Assembly: GCF_900102085.1 (NCBI RefSeq)
Contig: NZ_FMVM01000008.1
Coordinates: forward strand, 124,001-188,000
Length of the DNA: 64,000 nucleotides
Direction: 5' to 3'
Source: Paenibacillus polysaccharolyticus
GTDB taxonomy: Bacteria > Bacillota > Bacilli > Paenibacillales > Paenibacillaceae
The stretch's first letter is position 1. Each line of letters starts with the position of its first letter. Under the pieces are notes generated by a model. The model had not been told where the DNA came from. It saw nothing but the letters and a program-made list of their open reading frames with translations, and did no database searches. The translations under genes were made by a program, and so were the position numbers. Below are positions 61,762 to 64,000 of the stretch, piece after piece.

Positions 61762-64000
61762 ATGGACAAGTTTATTCTTATAGATGGAAATAGCATTATT
61801 TATCGGGCATTTTTTGCAATGCCATCCCTGACCAATTCGAAAGGTCTGCACACCAATGCGGTATACGGCTTTACGACGATGTTGCTTCGTTTGTTGGAAG
61901 AACACAAGCCTACACACGTGATGGTGGCGTTTGATGCGGGCAAAGTGACGTTCCGTCATGAAGGGTATCAGGAATACAAGGGTGGACGGGAAAAAACACC
62001 GCCGGAGTTGTCCGAGCAGTTTCCTTTGCTCAAAGAACTATTGCAAGGCCTCGGGATCGCGCAGTTTGAACTGGCTGGTTTCGAGGCGGATGATATTATC
62101 GGAACGCTGACCAAACGCGCGGATGATGCAGGCAGACAGGTTCTCGTTGTATCGGGTGACAAGGATATGTTGCAACTTGCTTCCGAGCATGTACATATCG
62201 GGCTGACGCGTAAAGGGGTTACGGAGATTGAACTGTACGACCCGGCACAGATTAAGGAACGTTACGGTCTGACACCACTACAGATTATCGATCTGAAAGG
62301 TCTGATGGGCGATGCTTCCGATAATATTCCGGGTATTCCGGGTGTTGGGGAGAAAACGGCGCTGAAGCTGCTGCACCAGTTTGGATCGGTGGAAGAGGTG
62401 CTGAACGGTACGGGTGAACTGAAAGGCAAGATGAAGGAAAAGATTGAAACCCATGCCGAAGATGCACGCATGAGCAAACAGCTGGCGACCATTCACCGTG
62501 AGGTTCCGCTGGAACAGACGTGGGATGATATGCAGTTTGATGGATTGAAAGAAGCTAGTGCAGGGCCTGCACTGGTTAAGCTGGAGTTTAAGTCATTGCT
62601 GGAGCGTTTGTCCTTTAGCGGTAGCGTGGCTTCCGAGCAAGAGGCTGTTCCGGCGGCTGAGGTTGAATCTACGATTGCAACAGAAGATAACATAGCTGAT
62701 CTGATGGATATGTTGGATTCGATCGATGTGCTGCATGTGGAAACGCATGGTGACAATCCGCATCAGGCGAAGCTTGTTGGTCTTGCCGTAGGTGCCGGGG
62801 AGAAATATACGTTCATATCTCCGGAATTACTAAAGTCTGATGCGGCAACTCCTGTACGGGAATGGCTTGCAAGTGCCGACCAGCCGAAGCGTGGATATGA
62901 TCTGCATCGTGTGGATTTGGCTTTGCATGCACATGGCATTGAATTCGCAGGTGCATCATTTGATGTGCAGCTTGCTGCTTATTTGCTTGACCCGACCGAG
63001 TCGAATCAGACAATCAGCGGGCTGACGTCCAAGTATGGGCTGCCTTCACTGGTTGAAGACGATAGCGTTCTGGGGAAAGGGGCTAAATACAGAGTACCAG
63101 AGGCGGAAGTTCTGGGTGATTTCTTATGCCGGAAAGCCGCTGCGCTGGCCGCGATTATCCCCCTTCAGGAACAAGCGCTGGAGAGCGATGAGATGAATTC
63201 GCTGTTCCATGAGCTCGAAATGCCGTTATCCCGTATTCTTGCCGACATGGAGAAGCAGGGAATCAAGGCGAACACAGAAGACTTACAAGCACTTGGTCGT
63301 GAATTTGAAGGACAGATCGGCAAGCTGATGGCGGAAATCTACAAGTTGTCCGGTACGGAGTTTAATCTGAACTCACCAAGACAACTCGGTGAGATTTTGT
63401 TTGACAAGCTGGGCCTGCCTGTCGTGAAGAAAACAAAAACAGGATACTCCACCGACGCTGAAGTGCTGGAAAAGCTGGCTCCTTATAACGACGTGGTGCA
63501 GCACATTTTGCAATATCGCCAGCTTGCCAAGTTGCAATCCACTTATGTGGAAGGTTTGCTGAAAGAGATATCGGACCGGGATGGCAAGGTGCATACGTTC
63601 TATCGTCAAACCATTGCAGCAACAGGACGACTGAGTAGCCAGTTCCCGAACTTGCAGAACATTCCGATTCGTATGGAAGAAGGACGAAAAATTCGTAAGG
63701 TCTTTGTACCGTCCGAGCCGGGTTGGTCTATTCTCGCAGCCGACTACTCTCAGATTGAACTGCGTGTACTGGCACATATTTCAGATGATGAACGTCTGAA
63801 GGAAGCTTTTGTACATGATATGGATATCCATACGAAGACTGCCTCCGATGTATTCGGCGTGAAGCCGGAGGATGTGGACAGTGACATGCGTCGTTCTGCG
63901 AAGGCGGTTAACTTCGGAATCGTATACGGAATCAGTGATTATGGTCTATCGCAAAACTTGAACATTACGCGGAAAGAAGCAGCACAGTTCATCGATCAGT
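61762..64000 (+). CDS. polA: DNA polymerase I, N-terminal 746 codons
   Basis: The gene runs off the window. The first about 290 residues are the 5'-nuclease (FILIDGNSIIYRAFFA, GFEADDIIGTL, GDKDMLQL, LMGDASDNIPGIPGVGEKTA). About 305-470 is the remnant 3'-5' exonuclease: the DTET-type site reads HVETHGD, so proofreading is probably lost, as in other Bacillales. The polymerase domain follows with the catalytic Asp661 in DYSQIELR and the O-helix KAVNFGIVYG at about 714-723, where nucleotide is bound. The C-terminal HDE motif lies outside. GAGGTG precedes the ATG by 5 nt. Its place after phoPR matches B. subtilis. Confidence 0.97.
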   Translation, partial: MDKFILIDGNSIIYRAFFAMPSLTNSKGLHTNAVYGFTTMLLRLLEEHKPTHVMVAFDAGKVTFRHEGYQEYKGGREKTPPELSEQFPLLKELLQGLGIAQFELAGFEADDIIGTLTKRADDAGRQVLVVSGDKDMLQLASEHVHIGLTRKGVTEIELYDPAQIKERYGLTPLQIIDLKGLMGDASDNIPGIPGVGEKTALKLLHQFGSVEEVLNGTGELKGKMKEKIETHAEDARMSKQLATIHREVPLEQTWDDMQFDGLKEASAGPALVKLEFKSLLERLSFSGSVASEQEAVPAAEVESTIATEDNIADLMDMLDSIDVLHVETHGDNPHQAKLVGLAVGAGEKYTFISPELLKSDAATPVREWLASADQPKRGYDLHRVDLALHAHGIEFAGASFDVQLAAYLLDPTESNQTISGLTSKYGLPSLVEDDSVLGKGAKYRVPEAEVLGDFLCRKAAALAAIIPLQEQALESDEMNSLFHELEMPLSRILADMEKQGIKANTEDLQALGREFEGQIGKLMAEIYKLSGTEFNLNSPRQLGEILFDKLGLPVVKKTKTGYSTDAEVLEKLAPYNDVVQHILQYRQLAKLQSTYVEGLLKEISDRDGKVHTFYRQTIAATGRLSSQFPNLQNIPIRMEEGRKIRKVFVPSEPGWSILAADYSQIELRVLAHISDDERLKEAFVHDMDIHTKTASDVFGVKPEDVDSDMRRSAKAVNFGIVYGISDYGLSQNLNITRKEAAQFIDQ

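Noticed and set aside
1..64000. CRISPR arrays, tRNA or rRNA genes, insertion sequences, prophage
   Set aside because: No regularly spaced repeats, cloverleaf sequences, transposases, integrases or phage structural genes were seen on either strand.

Overview
The window comes from an endospore-forming low-GC Gram-positive bacterium, most likely Paenibacillus or a close relative. I infer this from the spore genes (yjcZ-type, cotJABC, ytrH-ytrI, ytvI, five YheC/YheD homologues), the strong AGGAGG-type ribosome sites with many GTG/TTG starts, the YesM/YesN-type regulators, and gene order shared with the Bacillus subtilis ytoI-ytpI-ytrI-dnaE-acc-pyk-ytvI-citZ-icd-mdh-phoPR-polA region. No tRNA, rRNA, CRISPR array, insertion sequence or prophage was seen.

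Layout. 1-9.0 kb: tail of a YjcZ-type spore protein, two HD-GYP c-di-GMP phosphodiesterase-type genes on either side of a fused molybdopterin synthase and a YunD-type metallophosphatase, then yfkAB, a CorC/HlyC-family membrane protein and the cotJABC spore-coat operon. 9.2-12.9 kb (minus strand): an unassigned four-gene cluster of a KAS III-like enzyme lacking two of three catalytic residues, a small STAS-like protein, a carboxymuconolactone-decarboxylase-fold protein and a thiamine-diphosphate enzyme. 13.1-24.3 kb: a carbohydrate locus (oxidoreductase, HAD hydrolase, two ABC permeases, a YesM/YesN two-component pair, a binding lipoprotein, a KdgF-like cupin and a heparinase II/III-type lyase), consistent with use of a uronic-acid polysaccharide. 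24.4-30.8 kb (minus): five tandem YheC/YheD ATP-grasp paralogues, divergent from yheA. 31.7-35.1 kb: a small membrane protein, ytoI, ytpI, ytrI and ytrH. 35.4-51.2 kb: housekeeping genes: dnaE with two unusual insertions, a YutG-like phosphatase, accD-accA, pyk, a thioesterase, fxsA, ytvI, citZ-icd-mdh. 51.3-64 kb: a membrane protein, a GGDEF diguanylate cyclase, a short-chain dehydrogenase, a cupin, a phoR-like kinase followed by phoP, a CBS-MCP protein, pstB-phoU and the first 746 codons of polA.

How the parts work together. accDA, pyk and citZ-icd-mdh are central carbon metabolism: malonyl-CoA supply, pyruvate formation and the oxidative TCA branch. The PhoR/PhoP pair, pstB-phoU and 11-bp-phased TT(A/T)ACA boxes before phoP and before pstB form a phosphate-response module. 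The binding protein, permeases, lyase and KdgF form an import-and-cleavage route under YesMN-type control. The transporter ATPase is not in the window.

Most notable are the 9.2-12.9 kb cluster, the two DnaE insertions (one about 80% GC), an intergenic repeat present in at least three partial copies, and the duplicated Pho-box promoter layout. All starts were chosen by ribosome-site spacing and family comparison from memory. No database search was possible.
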